This document shows, in pieces, positions 1 to 12,137 of a stretch of 64,000 nt of DNA. A model generated the notes under the pieces. That model was not told where the DNA came from, searched no databases, and saw only the letters and a list, made by a program, of their open reading frames with translations. The position numbers and the translations under genes were made by a program. Position 1 is the first letter of the stretch, and each line of letters opens with the position of its first letter. Origin of the DNA: Blepharisma japonicum (taxonomy: Eukaryota > Ciliophora > Heterotrichea > Heterotrichida > Blepharismidae); NCBI GenBank assembly GCA_949751835.1, contig CATKHK010000132.1:1-64000 (forward strand). The letters are read 5' to 3'.

Positions 1-1071
1 GAATGGCAATCTTAAGGCCTGTCTTTAATTTAATCACTAACTCAAACTCTTTGTAGTTATCAAAATATCTTTAAGCAAGTTTGAAAAGCAATCGACTCTG
101 ATTCTACAAAATTTGGCAGCTATGCCGAAAAAATCTGGATAACACAAAAGCTATCTAGATTAGAGAGAGGTCCTGCTTTAAATTTGTTAGTTTTGCAATC
201 AAATGATGTTTTTGATAAAGCAATAGTAATTTTTGCAGCAAGATCAACAAAGAGCATTGAGTTATTTTGTGATATAGGAAGACAAATTGATATAATTATC
301 AAGAGCTTCTATGAAGAAAAGTCTAAATTTATTTCAGATAAAATGCAATTTGAATTAAAAAACAATCCTGAAGAGGGCCTGAACATTGAGAATGAGGTGG
401 AACAAATACACCCAGCTCTAAAAAAGTATTAAAAAGTTATTAAAATTGATCCAAATGATGCTTCTGCATACAATAGCATAGGAGATATCTTCTATAATGA
501 AAAGAGATATGAAGAAGCAGTAAAACATTACAATGATGCAATTAGAGTCAATCCAAACTCTGCACTTTAATATACAAATAAAGGACATGCTCTTAGATTG
601 TTAGGGAGAAGAGAAGAAGCTATGGAATGCTATAAAGAAGCTCTCAGAATTGATCCAAATTATGTTGATGCATGAAATGGCATAGGAATTATCTTAAAAA
701 ATGAAAAGAGATATGAAGAAGCAGTAAAACATTACAACGATGCAATTAGAATCAATCCAAATGAAGCACTTTATTATACAAATAGAGGAATGGCTGTTAG
801 ATTGTTAGGGAGAAGAAAACAAGCTATGGAATGCTATAAAGAAGCTATCAGAATTGATCCAAATCATGCTAATGCATACAATGACATAGAAGATAACTTC
901 TATTAAAGAGAGGGATATGAAGAAGCAGTAAAACATTACAACGATGCAATTAGAATCAATCAAAACTCTGCACTTTATTATAGAAATAAAGGAAATGCTC
1001 TTAGCTTGTTAGACAGAAGAGAAGAAGCTATGGAATGCTTTAACAGAGCTAAAGATTTATGAAATGCATAA
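1..1071 (+). pseudogene. Decayed TPR-repeat gene, 5' end outside window
   Basis: Read in one frame, this stretch matches, segment by segment, the linker and TPR part of the intact gene at 5057-6736: a helical linker (KIWITQKLSRLE), then the same SFYEEKSKFISD block near 300, then six 34-residue TPR units of the form EKRYEEAVKHYNDAIRINPN. The frame is broken by TAA at about 430, 568 and 903, each at a position that is a sense codon in the intact copy, so these are decay and not reassigned stops. TGA codons in the same stretch fall on Trp positions and are not counted. It ends with TAA at 1069-1071. The frame is already open at base 1, so the gene starts before the window. It lies on the opposite strand to its intact relative. 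Confidence 0.85.
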
Positions 1072-2132
1072 ACTTACCAATAATAAAATATATCTACCTA
1101 GATCTTGATTTATTAAATGTATAGATTTAATAAAACTGGCATTTAAGGCAACAAACTTTAATTTTAAAATAAAAGCCCAAAAGTAACGAATCTGTTTATA
1201 AAAATATAACAAAGAGTAAGTCAAATCTTTGAAATACTAATGAAAACTACTCAAAAAACTTTTAATTCTAAATGATGCCCTTTAATCTGCAGGTAAAGCT
1301 GTTATTGCAATATTGGGCTAGCATTTCAAGGATAGAAAATAGGAAAACAATGATAAAATATTAACATTGTTAAAAACTGCTGACTAGTGAAATAAACTTA
1401 TAGGGTTAAAATATGTTTGAGTGATTAAAATAAGTGTCATATGCAAAATAAGAGATATAATTAGAGGAAGCATAAATTAATTTTGAATAATTGATTGCCT
1501 TATTTTATGCGCATCTTTAGCTTTATTATCCAGATTGCGTTTTCATTTAAATTGCAAAGTAAAAACCAAGAGTTGAAACAATCATACTCTTGTACAATTT
1601 ACAGCTCAAGCGCGGATTTTCATTTTAGACAAAGCTGGCTAAATTTCATTCTCAAAACCTATTCAAAAGTTTCATTATTTGGGATTCAATTTGAATGATT
1701 TTATTTATAGTTAGTATTATTTCTCATGACAAATAATCGAAAATTTTGATTTGGATAAATTTTATTGATAGTAACAAATAGAACTGAATTTAGGCTCAAC
1801 AAACATGAAATTTGGCAATGAGATATGAAAATAAATAGAAATAAGCTACAAGAATTATAACATTTTCAATTGTAGGGAATGAATCAATTATTGTTTTCGA
1901 GAACTTCAAAAATTGGTTTTTTAAAAGAACAATATCAGTATTCTCTAAATAGTCACTGTTGTAATTATTTCAGAGCTCTTTTAGTCTGTTTGCTTTAATT
2001 TCTCGAAGAATTAAATGGCAAGATGGAATTTTTGTTATAAGATGCAGTATTGGAATAGGACATCATTGAGGAGCATGTACAATCTTCTTAATAATTTCCT
2101 TAAACAAGTTTCAAATTTACTTTTTTCTCCTG
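1072..2132. other. AT-rich intergenic stretch
   Basis: No frame with both coding character and family resemblance was found, even with TGA read as Trp. The one open stretch (about 1495-1698, +) has low-complexity composition and no start context. It separates the TPR pseudogene from the 3' end of the LINE element. Confidence 0.5.
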
Positions 2133-3300
2133 TCAAAAATAATTTATTTTCGTTCTATCAGCAATATTGCCCATTCCATATAAATTACCTCTGATGCAAC
2201 TTTCAACTAGGATTTTAATGGATTTATAATCAAAAGAGTCTTGTCTTATGCATCTTCCTATGTTGTTTAGACAAAATTTGAATTTAGGTAATCTTATTCT
2301 GCATCGTTCAATAGAATAGCTATTAATGAAAAATCTACCGTCCTTTCTTATTTTGATAATATTGCCTAAATATTTATAGCTTGTAGTTAAACTTGCATGC
2401 TCATTTTCTCCATATTTATCTAAACAAATTCCATATTTTCTTGATAAAACCATTATAGCTGTTTTGTCGATTCCTTTATTTATTTCCATATGATTGTTCA
2501 TGCATTATCTGATTACTTCATCACAAGCTTTCAAAATAGATTCATAATTATCGCTTGCAATTAAAATATCATCAGCATATGCTCTAATAAATAGTCTTTT
2601 ATCTATTTCCAAAGTGTCAAATAAATCGTTAATATAAATGTTGAATAAAATAGGGCTTAAGGGTGATCCTTGCCTCACTCCTCTGTTAATTTTTATTCAA
2701 GGCATTTTCGAACCTAACACTTTTAAAGTTTGGTCTTTAAAGATTAATTTCACGGCATTAATTAGCTCATTTGGCATCTTATAATTTTCCAATTTTTTGA
2801 TCAAAATATGTCTATTAACATAATCATAAGCTTTCTTAAAATCTATGAATAAGAGAAATACATTGCTTGCTTTATTAATATTAAATTTCTCATCAATTCA
2901 TGAATTTAGCAAATCCAAATTGATAGCTTTTTATTTTTTCTGTCAAGATATTTCGATATTTTTTGAATATAGAACTTTCATACAATTTAACTAGAAAATT
3001 TATTAGTGCAATTGGTCTATAATTCTCAGCTAGATTCTTATCTCTACTTTTATAGATAGGTACAATTAGGCAACGATTTTGTTTTCCAATGCTATGCTTT
3101 ATGCATCACTCTTTAAAAATGTTAATAATAATATTATTAAAACTATCAGGTAAGTGAACATTGCAAATGCCATCAGGATGACATTTATTCGAATTAATCA
3201 ATCTTCTTGCTTCTTTAATTTCAATCAGACTAGGAATATAACACTCATTTTCAATATCATAATAAAATTGATTATTACTCTCATACAAATTTGAATAAAA
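2133..3300 (-). pseudogene. LINE reverse transcriptase, broken
   Basis: Conserved RT blocks are legible in order: finger-domain block NLAENYRPIALINF, catalytic block LFIDFKKAYDYVNRH, template block RGVRQGSPLSPILFNIYIND, catalytic YADD (codons at 2568-2579), and the downstream TSYKYLGNIIKI block usual after the palm in LINE RTs. The final 122 codons (2133-2501) are one open frame. A frame change near residues FGFAKFMN and one TAA upstream of MNNHMEINK interrupt the reading. These lesions are not explained by 15/16-nt introns, since no suitable GT...AG was found there. Confidence 0.85.
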
Positions 3301-4541
3301 TAATTTTCATGTATTGTCCATATCGTTATCATCACGAGTGCAACTTCTTTTTGTGAATTTAAATTTCCTGTTTACTAAATATTGATCATCTTCCATATTA
3401 ATGATGTCTAATATTTTATTCGTATGTAAATTAATAATCTCATTTTTTCCCAAAATTTTTATTTTGCTAATTCTTCTACTTCTTCTTCCATATGCTCATC
3501 TTAAAGAACTTTGAAATGCTCATATTCAATTACTAATATCTATTTCAGCTAGATTTCACAATATATCCATCATATTTTCATAAGCAATGTAGTCTATTTT
3601 TAAACTTTTATTAATTTGAAAATCTAAGCATCTGTTTTTTCTACTCATCTTAATAAATTGTATCATATGTGAAGTTTTTTCTGTTTCATAAAGAAAGAGA
3701 TCTATGGGAAATTTGCTAAATGTATAATCAATAATTTTTTGACAGTTTATTTTTTTAAAAGTTGGATTGTTAGTAGAGTTTCTAATTTTATAATGATATT
3801 CTTCAAGGTACTCTCGAGAAGTATTTTGCTTACTTTATCATTTTTATTTGATAGATAGCCTTTAATATGTAAATTGAAGTCTCCTGTTATTATATTGCAT
3901 TGATATTTTTCAATGCTTCTTAAAAGTTTTGTAAATCCTTCTGTGTTACATTTGGGTCTTGCATAAATAAAGCAGGTTTTAAATCCTAATCCTTCGACAA
4001 TAGCAAATTGATAATCATTATTACTATCGTTTTCTAAAATTTTTCAATTTTCAGAATCCCTAGCATAAATTTTTTAAAGCCTCAATTATCTAGTTTAAGG
4101 ATCTTATTAAAATTTTTGCTTATTAGTTCTCCAAATCCTCTCTCCAGGATTCCGACGAGGTCACAGTTTGATCATTCAATTTCTTTTATTTTGTAATTTT
4201 TTATTCCTAATTTATTATTTTGAATGCTTACACAAGCAACTTTAATACCATCTTTATCTGATTTTAATATATTTTTATCTTTTTCATTTCTCTTTCTGGG
4301 TTCTTGTCAATCAGATCATTAATATTATAACTAATCAATGATTTAAATTTTCTGCTTAAACGATCATCAGTTTTTATATCAAAGCAAATGCAATCCCGCT
4401 TTCTTTCTTCACAGAGTTTATGAATTAAATATTCGTTTGATCATATCACAGAACTTAATATTAAACTCTCCTCCTTCTTCCCTTTTCTATAAAACTTCCA
4501 CTAACTTCATCTTCGCTTTCATTTGTAATTTTAATAAGAGC

Positions 4542-4793
4542 TTATGGAAAGAGTGTGATTTTGTTATAATAAATTTGGGTACTCATATGTCTATTCATCT
4601 CAATCATATACTCCTTTAATTGACTTTTATATAGTTCAGCCTTGTTTATATTTATGCATCTATCAGAGTAATGACCAATTTTATTGCATTTATTACAAAC
4701 TCTAGTGAAGTGGTGTTCTATCGTAAAATACCGACCTAAAATTTTGATACTTTTTCCAAGACTTTTAGCATCTTCAACAGAGTTTAGGGACAA
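4542..4793 (-). pseudogene. ORF1-like piece with CCHC zinc knuckle
   Basis: This open frame of 83 codons contains CNKCNKIGHYSDRC, a C-x2-C-x4-H-x4-C zinc knuckle of the kind found in LINE ORF1 and other nucleic-acid chaperones. It lies directly 5' of the endonuclease region on the same strand, as expected for the ORF1 end of a LINE. No upstream continuation was recognised, so ORF1 looks truncated or its 5' part is too diverged to read. Confidence 0.65.
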
Positions 4794-5056
4794 ATAAATT
4801 CACATAAATTGAATTTCAGCTAAAAAACGATATCAGCCTATGTAGAGAAATTACAGCAAAGAAAAAATGGGCAAGTCTGTGAAGAATGTGGATTGTGCTA
4901 GCAAAAATAGGGCCCGTTCAAGTCATCATAAGTCACTATATTTTAAAATTATTAGAAGTTTGCAACTTTAACTGCTAAATTTTAATAAATCTATATAATA
5001 TAATAAACAAAAGGAATCTAGCAAAATATATTTTATTTTTGATAAGATTAAACAAT

Positions 5057-6736
5057 TTATAATTTTTTAGCTCTGTTAAAGCATTCCATAGCTTCTTCTC
5101 TTCTGCCTAAATCATATAGAGCATATCCTTTATTAATATAATAAAATGCATCATTTGGATTGATTCTAATTGCATCGTTGTAATATTTTATTGCTTCTTC
5201 ATATCTCTTTTCATGATAGAAGGTATTTCCTATGATTATGTATGCATCAGGATGATTTGGATCAATTCTTATAGCTTCTTTATAGCATTCCAGAGCTTCT
5301 TCTCTTCTGCCTAAAACATAAAGAGCCGTTCCTTTATTTCCATAATAAAGTACATCATTTGGATTGATTCTAATTGCATTGTTGTAATGCTTTACTGCTT
5401 CTTCATATCTCTTTTCATTTGCAAAGATATTTCCTATCATTATGTATGCAAATGCATAATTTTGATCAATTCTGATAACTTCTAAAAAGCATTCCATAGC
5501 TTCTTCTCTTCTGCCTAAATCATATAGAGCATTTCCTTTATTAAAATAATAAATTGCATTATTTGGATTGATTCTAATTGCATCGTTAAAATGTTTTACT
5601 GCTTCTTCATATCTCTTTTCATTATAGAAGATATTTCCTATGCCATTGAATGCATTCGAATGATTTGGATCAATTCTGATAGCTCTGTTAAAGCATTCCA
5701 TAGCTTCTTCTCTTCTGCCTAACTCTCTAAGAGCATTTCCTTTATTTGTATAATAAATTGCATTATTTGGATTGATTTTAACTGCATCGTTGTAATGCTT
5801 TACTGCTTCTTCATATCTCTTTTCATCATAGAAGGTATTTCCTATACCATTGTATGCATCAGCATGATTTGGATTAATTCTTATAGCTTCTAAAAAGCAT
5901 TCCATAGCTTCTTCTCTTTTCTCTAACTCATATAGAGCTAATCCTTTATTTGTATAATAAAGTGCATCATTTGGATTGATTCTAATTGCATTGTTAAAAT
6001 GTTTTACTGCTTCTTTATATCTTTTTTCATTATAGAAGATAAATCCTATGCTATTGTATGCAGATGCATGATTTGGATCAATTCTGATTGCTTCTTTATA
6101 CTTGTCGAGTAACAGCTGTAAATTTTCCCCTTCATCCTTAACATTCAATCTCTCTTTAAGATTGCTTTTTAATTCACACTGCATTTCATCTGAAATAAAT
6201 TTGGACTTTTCTTCATAGAAGCTTTTGATAATTGAATCAATTTGTCTTTCTATATTGCAAAATGACTTAATGCTATTATTTGATTTTGCTATAAAAATTG
6301 CTCTAACTTTATCGATAGCTTCATTTGATTGTAAAGCTAACAAATTTAAAGATGGATCTTTCTCCAATCTTGATAGATTTTGTATTATCCAGATTTTTTC
6401 AACATAATTGCCAATTTTTGTAGAATAAGAGTCAATTTCTTTTAAAACTTGTTTAAGGATATTTTTATGACGTCAAAGAGTTTGAGAAAAAGAAGCGATT
6501 ATATTTGCTTTTGTTTCCTTAATTTTTGATTTTTCTTCTGCAAGAAAGCTAAGAATCGCTTCTTTTGTGCCTTCAACAGGCTCATAAAATAATGAGATGG
6601 GATCATGAGGTCCTTTACTAGATGTGCAATGGCTCCAACAGTGTTCTCTGCAAAAATACTTATCAATGGAAGCGCAGTTGCATGAAAACTCAACTTCTCG
6701 GTCGCACTTTGCCCAATCGCATTTGATGGTGCTCAT
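5057..6736 (-). CDS. B-box-like zinc domain plus ten-TPR protein
   Basis: The product is 559 aa, starting with MSTIKCDWAKCDREVEF. Residues 5-45 hold a Cys/His pattern (C-x4-C ... C-x-C ... C-x2-H-x3-H-C) like a B-box-type zinc-binding fold. A helical, probably coiled-coil linker follows to about residue 215, containing one TGA Trp codon at 6473-6475. The rest (about 223-559) is ten TPRs of 34 residues, arranged as five tandem two-TPR units. TPR arrays bind peptide or protein partners; the B-box suggests a TRIM-like scaffold, which is inference. Unit-to-unit identity is very high, which points to recent unit amplification or gene conversion. A decayed relative lies at 1-1071. Confidence 0.85.
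5060..6070 (-). repeat. Five tandem 204-bp two-TPR units
   Basis: The TPR region is built of alternating 34-aa units: one type begins like HASAY or HADAY and contains NEKRYEEAVKH, the other begins like DALYY or NAIYY and contains LGRREEAMECF. The pair (68 aa, 204 bp) recurs five times. The decayed copy at 1-1071 retains three such pairs. Confidence 0.85.
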
Positions 6737-7088
6737 ATTCTTAGGATTATATTTTCTATTAATTTAGATTCCTAAGTCAATTATATTGGACATCAGACTA
6801 TATGAAATCCTATAACAGTTATTGCAAGTTTTATTTAGATGAAAAAGTTATGATTATTTCTAAGAAAAGCTTGGCTTAACTATTAATCCATTTATTATAT
6901 AATTCATTTTGATCTCTTGCTAAGCCATACCAGATAGATCTTTCTGATCTCTTATAAAAAGCTAATTAATTATTTAATCTATATCATGAAATTTAAAAAA
7001 GTTTTTATGCTTGAGCATAATCATAAGCCTCAACAGTGTCTCAAAATATTTAAATAATGCCTAATAAATATTATTTTATAATCAAATT
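6737..7088. other. AT-rich intergenic stretch
   Basis: No coding frame or structured element was recognised. It separates the start of the TPR gene from the stop of the next gene upstream on the same strand. Confidence 0.5.
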
Positions 7089-8735
7089 TTATATAACACT
7101 TCCAGAGTTTTTTAGATATAGCTGCCCCATTGCAACTAAACCACTGAAAAATACAGCCAACATCTTTGCGAAGAAAACTGAATCTGTCCTCATCCCCATA
7201 ATTTTGATCGGTCTAAGCAGCTCATCTTGCTCAAGCTTTTTGACTTCAAGCTCAAGAATTTTTAATGCAGACTGAAGTGTTTCATCGTTTTTGTACGCTC
7301 CCTCTTTTACCAGTAATTCCATAATATTCAACAGCAAATCTCTATGCACTGCAAACATTCTATTCAGCTCTACACCAGTGATAATCATATAAATAATAAA
7401 AATTAAACAAATAATAATCAAGAAAAATATCGCTACCAAAGAGCTGCTATAAATGCCACGCAATACGTTGAGAATCTGCAAAACTACAAATCCCAGTGCT
7501 ACAAGGCAGAGAGGAAGGACAAGCCCACAGTACAGGAACAGCCTATAAGTATATTTTCTTCCAAAATCCAAAAAAACGTTTCTCATGATATATCATGATT
7601 CAATTGTCCTCACATCTCTCATGTTTAATAGAGGTATGCTGTGCTCATAAGAGAAAGTATTTTTATTTTCAATGTCACTGATTAATGAGGTACACTCATC
7701 CATCAGCATTTTTTTCCTTCTGAAATCAAACACTCCTATATAGACAAATGTCATAAAAGAGGAACCGAAATAGTAGTTTAGAACTGAGCTATAAATAGAA
7801 AAAATGATAAACAAAGGTTCAGTATTTCTGATTGAGCCATACATTATGTATCTGACTATAAAAGGTAGAGTACAGTAAAATGCAGAAAGCAATCGTATAA
7901 TATTAACTTCTATTTTTGTGTCACATGCCTGAACGACATAATCAATTATAGCTCTAGAAAAAAGAAAGGTTGATATGCATTCATTGCATTTATGCTGGCT
8001 TAAGTTCCTATGAACGATTTCAATTCCATAATCATTCTGAAATTTTAGCATTGCTTCTTTACACATGTCAGGCAGTGGTACTTCAAATAATACACAAAGC
8101 TCATTAGGAGTCTTATTCAACCTATAAACCGCTTGCATCAGTTCATGGTCAATAATTTCGGTCGGAATTTTGATCCATGTAATGATGTACTCATTAATAA
8201 GCTTTTTAGAGTCAATAAATTCCATACTCATTAAAGTTCACCTATCGACAGTAAAATATCCATATTTCAGCGAAATTAAAGTTGTCCTCAAAAACTGAGT
8301 GCAAAGACTTGTAAAAATCAAACATTGCCATTGATTAAAGTCCTGAGAATTTAAAGATCAAAATATAATAATTAAAAGAGTTCACAGCCAAAGTGAGAAT
8401 TCTCTTCAGTAAAATTTGCTCTTCCCATATCCGAGATTAGTACAAAGGGGTTTCCCAAAAAGCCATCACAGTAAAGGAATGCAAATAGGACCAAAAAATA
8501 TATGAGTATAATGAATTGCTAAGGCAGTAAAGCACTGCATGAAATGGTACTCAAGGTCAACTTTAGTATCTTCGTCTGCTTGAGATCGAATAGCCCTTAG
8601 TCTAGAAAGAAGGCCAGAGCTGTTTTCTCTATTTTCATTATATTCAATACTTTTAGGAAAGATTTGAGCTGTTTCTTCAGCACTGTTTCTTTCTATTGCT
8701 GGGCTTACTTGGTTAGTTTTCTCTTTATTTAGCAT
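7089..8735 (-). CDS. Multi-pass membrane protein, copy A
   Basis: With TGA as Trp the frame is open from ATG at 8733-8735 to TAA at 7089 (548 aa). The N-terminal ~75 residues are polar. About eight hydrophobic segments follow, including CLIFTSLCTQFL, PLFIIFSIYSSVLNYYFG, LFLYCGLVLPLCLVALGF, LVAIFFLIIICLIFIIYMII and FFAKMLAVFFSGLVAMGQLY. A soluble loop between the third and fourth segments carries several Cys, and a charged helix (ILELEVKKLEQDELLRPIKI) lies before the last segment. No known family was recognised. The tandem paralogue at 8840-10489 matches along the whole length, so both copies are probably real and functional. A receptor or channel role is only a guess. Confidence 0.75.
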
Positions 8736-8839
8736 TAATTTTTTTATATTAATAGGAATACTGCATCAGGCTGAATCAGAAAAGGAAGAAAAGATCCAAC
8801 AGTGAATGATTAAAATACGAATTATAATTACATACTGAC

Positions 8840-10489
8840 TTATATAACATTATTTGAGTTGCTTTTAAGATACAGCTGTCCCATTGCAAGCAACCCACTA
8901 AAAAATACAGCTAACATTTTAGCAAAAAATACGGAATCAGTTCTGACTCCCATAATTTTTATTGGCCGAAGTAGTTCATCTTGCTCAAGCTTCTTTACTT
9001 CAAGCTCAAGTATTTTCAGCGACGACTGCGTACAATCGTCATCCTTATAATCAGATTCTTTTACTAATAATTCCATTATATTCAGCAATAAATCCCTATG
9101 AACAGCAAAGGCACGGTTCAGCTCGACTCCTGAAATTATCATATGAATGATAAATCCAAGACAAATGATAGTCAAAAAGAAAATGGATGCAAAAGAGCTG
9201 CTTTTTATATCTTGCTGGGTGCCAAAGAGCTGTAGTAAGACAAAAGCAAGCATAATGAAGCATAAAGCAAGAACAAGGCCAGCATACAAAAAAATCCGAT
9301 AAGTGTATTTTCTACCGAAATCTAAAAATGCTTGCCGCATTGCGTATCAAGACTCAACTGTTCTTGGGTCTTGCATATTGAGTAATGGGGTGTTGTGCTC
9401 ATAAGAAAACGTCTCTGGGATTTCTTTATCACTAATCATAGTTGAGCACTGGTCCATCAACATTCTTTTTCGTCTGAAATCAAAAACGCCAATATAAATA
9501 AATAAGATAAAACCAAAACTAAGCTTAAAATTCATGAAAGAGCTTCATATAGCGAATATAATGAATAAAGGATCAGTGTCTTGCATTTCGTTAGGCTTTA
9601 GGTATCTTACCAAAAATGGTAACAGGCTATAAGTGATAGCAAAAAGCTTAAGCATAATAACTTCGAACCGAATCCTGGTATGATCTACGACAAATTCAAT
9701 CATAAGTCTTGCTAAAATTAAGGTAGAATAGCATTCGTTTCCTTTATGAGGCTCTGGATCCTTATGCAAAATCTCAATTCCATATTCAGCCTGATACTTA
9801 GCCATACATTCTTTGCAAGAATCAGCGAGAGGTATTTCAAAAGTCATGCAAAGATCACATGGGGACTTATTCAACCTATTAAAGGCCATGATTAGCTCAT
9901 GATCAATAACTTCAACTGGAAGTCTAAGCCATGAGTGAATTAAGAACTCACCTGCTAGCTTCTTTGCAGGAATAATTTCCATCCCCATTAGTGTCCACCT
10001 ATCAACTGTATAGTATCCGTATTTCAAAGAAATAAGGGTCATCCTTAGGAGCTGCGTGCATATACTCGTAAAAATTAAACACTGTCACTGTTCAAAATCT
10101 GTGGTATTTAGAGACCAAAATATAATAATAAGCACCGTTCATATCCATATCAACACTTCCATATAGTAAAATCGGCTATTCCCAAAACCAATATTCGTGC
10201 AAATGGGCTTTCCATAAATCCAGAACAAAAGAGGCAGAGAAGCTGGGCCAGCAATCAAATGAACTGTATGGATTATTATTGCTGTTAGAAACTGCTTATA
10301 GTGATACTCAAGTTCAACCTGAGAATCCTCATCTGCAGAAGCTCGAATCGCTCTGACGCGAGAGAGGAGTCCTGAACTATTTTCTTTAGTTTCATGGGCA
10401 GATTTTCCTCTTAAAGGCTCTGATGAACTGTCACTATTGATTTCTTCCGGAGAAGGAAGGACTCGCTGAGAATTTTCTGTGTTTAGCAT
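8840..10489 (-). CDS. Multi-pass membrane protein, copy B
   Basis: The product is 549 aa with the same start motif (MLN), the same polar N-terminus ending in LLSRVRAIR, and the same membrane-segment plan as copy A, about 105 bp further downstream. Shared blocks include SLKYGYYTVDRWTLM, DFGRKYTYRIFLY, GVELNRAFAVHRDLLLNIMELL and KILELEVKKLEQDELLRPIKIMG. TGA Trp codons fall at matching places in both copies (ESW before the MR..FLDFGRK block). The most conserved part is the C-terminal third, suggesting that it carries the function. The family was not recognised. Confidence 0.75.
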
Positions 10490-10879
10490 TAAATTTAACA
10501 GAGGTTTTTATTTTATTTCAGCTAAGATCAGACCTATTGTGACCAAAAAATTTAACAATAAACTTTAAAATATGCTTCATAGCTGTCATAATAAATGCTA
10601 GAATATGATTACAGTATAATGACGGAGTATGATCAGTTAATTCCATTCAAATTAGTATTTTTTGGAATGTATTATTAATTTTGAGCATATTAGTTCGAAA
10701 GCTTGACAAAAACTATTTAAGCGGCTCTGAACACGCATTCATTTATTAAGTGAAAGCCTAATTTAAAAATTGCTAATATTGTATTTAATTAGAATTAAGC
10801 TTAAACTTGGGAATTTATGATTTATATCTACATTTTACACATCATACTTTTTCCTCCCACAGATTAAATCTTTATTTAT
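10490..10879. other. AT-rich intergenic stretch
   Basis: This stretch upstream of copy B contains no coding frame or repeat that could be supported. Confidence 0.45.
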
Positions 10880-11179
10880 CTATTTAATTGACTGTGAAGT
10901 CTTAAAGTAAACTATACATTTTATAGCTACTCCTTTTGATGCATCAGAGCAGGTTTCTCTCTTACAGATGAGATATTCAATCTCAGTACAGTGTTTATTA
11001 GACTCACTATCAATTTCCCGCTTATTTGAGGAGTAATCAGCTTCATTTTCATCTCATCTAAGGTTTCCTTCTTCTTCAGTAAGTTCAGCAATTAAATATT
11101 GCTGCTTTAATGAGATACATTGAAAAATATCTTTCTCTCTTCTTGACTTCACCTTGTTTCATTTTTCAGATTCAAGCAT
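10880..11179 (-). CDS. Small hypothetical protein (99 aa)
   Basis: ATG at 11177-11179 opens a 99-codon frame ending in TAG at 10880-10882, with two TGA read as Trp. The product is charged and Cys-containing (RREKDIFQCISLKQQY, then CTEIEYLICKRETC). Upstream in the same frame there are sense-like codons broken by TAA and TAG with no 15/16-nt intron to remove them, so it could also be the tail of a decayed longer gene. No family was recognised. Confidence 0.4.
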
Positions 11180-11474
11180 TTTTAGCTATTTATGATTGCC
11201 GCTTCATCTATAAACTTGGATTTTAGCACATTAAAGCCATCTTATCTGAATCCATATTTATCTCACTTTATCATGCTTAATTATTACAATAGAAATTTTA
11301 ATGATAGAATATAGATTGAATTTGTATTTCATATCACATTAGAAAGAATATTAAGAGAGAGCACTTATTCCTCCTTGGATAGAGAGAAAGATTTCTTATT
11401 CGCTAAATGACTGAGTTAATTTTCTTTTTAGTTAGTTAATTAGTTAGTCTTATTAGCAATTTTAATCTCCTATT

Positions 11475-11946
11475 TGTCAGCTGCTCGTTCAGCAAATGGT
11501 GTTCTGTGATGACCTTATTCCCTACCTAAAGCCCCGTTTCTCGGTAGAGGTGAAGGTCAAAGGCGATTTACTGGCTTTGTGAATATCTTAATTTCAAACT
11601 AATTACATTACTCAAATTTAGACAGTCTTATGACTCAAACCGTTTTATAGGACCATTTTCAACTGAAAGAAACCTCTTTCCGGTAATCTCGAAAAAGAAC
11701 TGTGCGGCTTTCGCCATTCAGATTAAGCCACAGCAACAGCTTAAACGGATATCTTCCCAACCTCATGAGGATGCCTGGGCTTGGCTCTGTTGGCATTTAA
11801 ATGCCCAAGGAGCCAGAATCAAAACTTCGACTTCCTCTACCACACGTCTCTATTATCGAGGCTACTGACTAAAGCAGAACTATAAACACAGCTCAAAAAC
11901 CATCCTTGGTAAATATAAGGGATCCTTTCACTGAGGAACAGGCAAC
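11475..11946. ncRNA. Candidate structured RNA, unassigned
   Basis: This ~470-bp segment is visibly richer in G and C than its flanks and has no coding frame on either strand. It contains several possible hairpins: GGCTC at 11783 with GAGCC at 11810, enclosing GGCAT/ATGCC around a TTAA loop, and the palindrome CCTCATGAGG at 11761-11770. The last ~50 bp end abruptly in T-rich, AT-rich sequence. The + strand has a weak RNase P-like P4 pair (GAAGGTCAAAG near 11571 and GAGGCTACTGA near 11860), but the other conserved regions could not be confirmed. Strand and identity are unknown. Confidence 0.4.
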
Positions 11947-12137
11947 TAATGTATTTTAAATTTTTTAAAATAATTTTTACTATTTTATATAAAATATAAA
12001 TTAAATTATAATAATAATTAATATATTCTGACTAAAATTATCTTTCCATCCCATCCTAAAATTTTTAAAATCAAAATTTTCAAAAATTTATATTTACTCT
12101 TCGATTAATCAATATATTAAAAACAAGGAAACACAAA

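Larger units (their letters stand above)
2133..4793 (-). mobile_element. Broken non-LTR (LINE-type) retrotransposon
   Basis: In minus-strand order the parts are: an ORF1-like piece with a CCHC zinc knuckle (4542-4793), an APE-type endonuclease region (about 4330-3650) with the GDFN motif encoded at 3873-3884, and a reverse transcriptase (about 3300-2133). The RT carries DFKKAYDYVNR, GVRQGSPLSPILFN and AYADDILIAS. This order is that of an APE-endonuclease LINE. TGA must be Trp in several places (for example KEWCIKHS, MPWIKINRG), so the element uses the host code. The endonuclease part holds many in-frame TAA/TAG, and the RT has a frame change near 2900 and a TAA near 2500, so this copy is dead. 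No poly-A tail or target-site duplication could be fixed by eye; the ends given are those of recognisable coding sequence. Confidence 0.85.

Noticed and set aside
599-810. Two copies of TGTTAGGG (599-606, 803-810), the heterotrich telomere unit
   Set aside because: They lie inside TPR codons for LLGRR and recur with the repeat unit, so they are coding coincidence and not telomere-addition sites.
1495-1698. 67-codon open frame in the gap after the TPR relic
   Set aside because: Low-complexity Phe/Ser/Lys composition, no relative in the window and no coding pattern.
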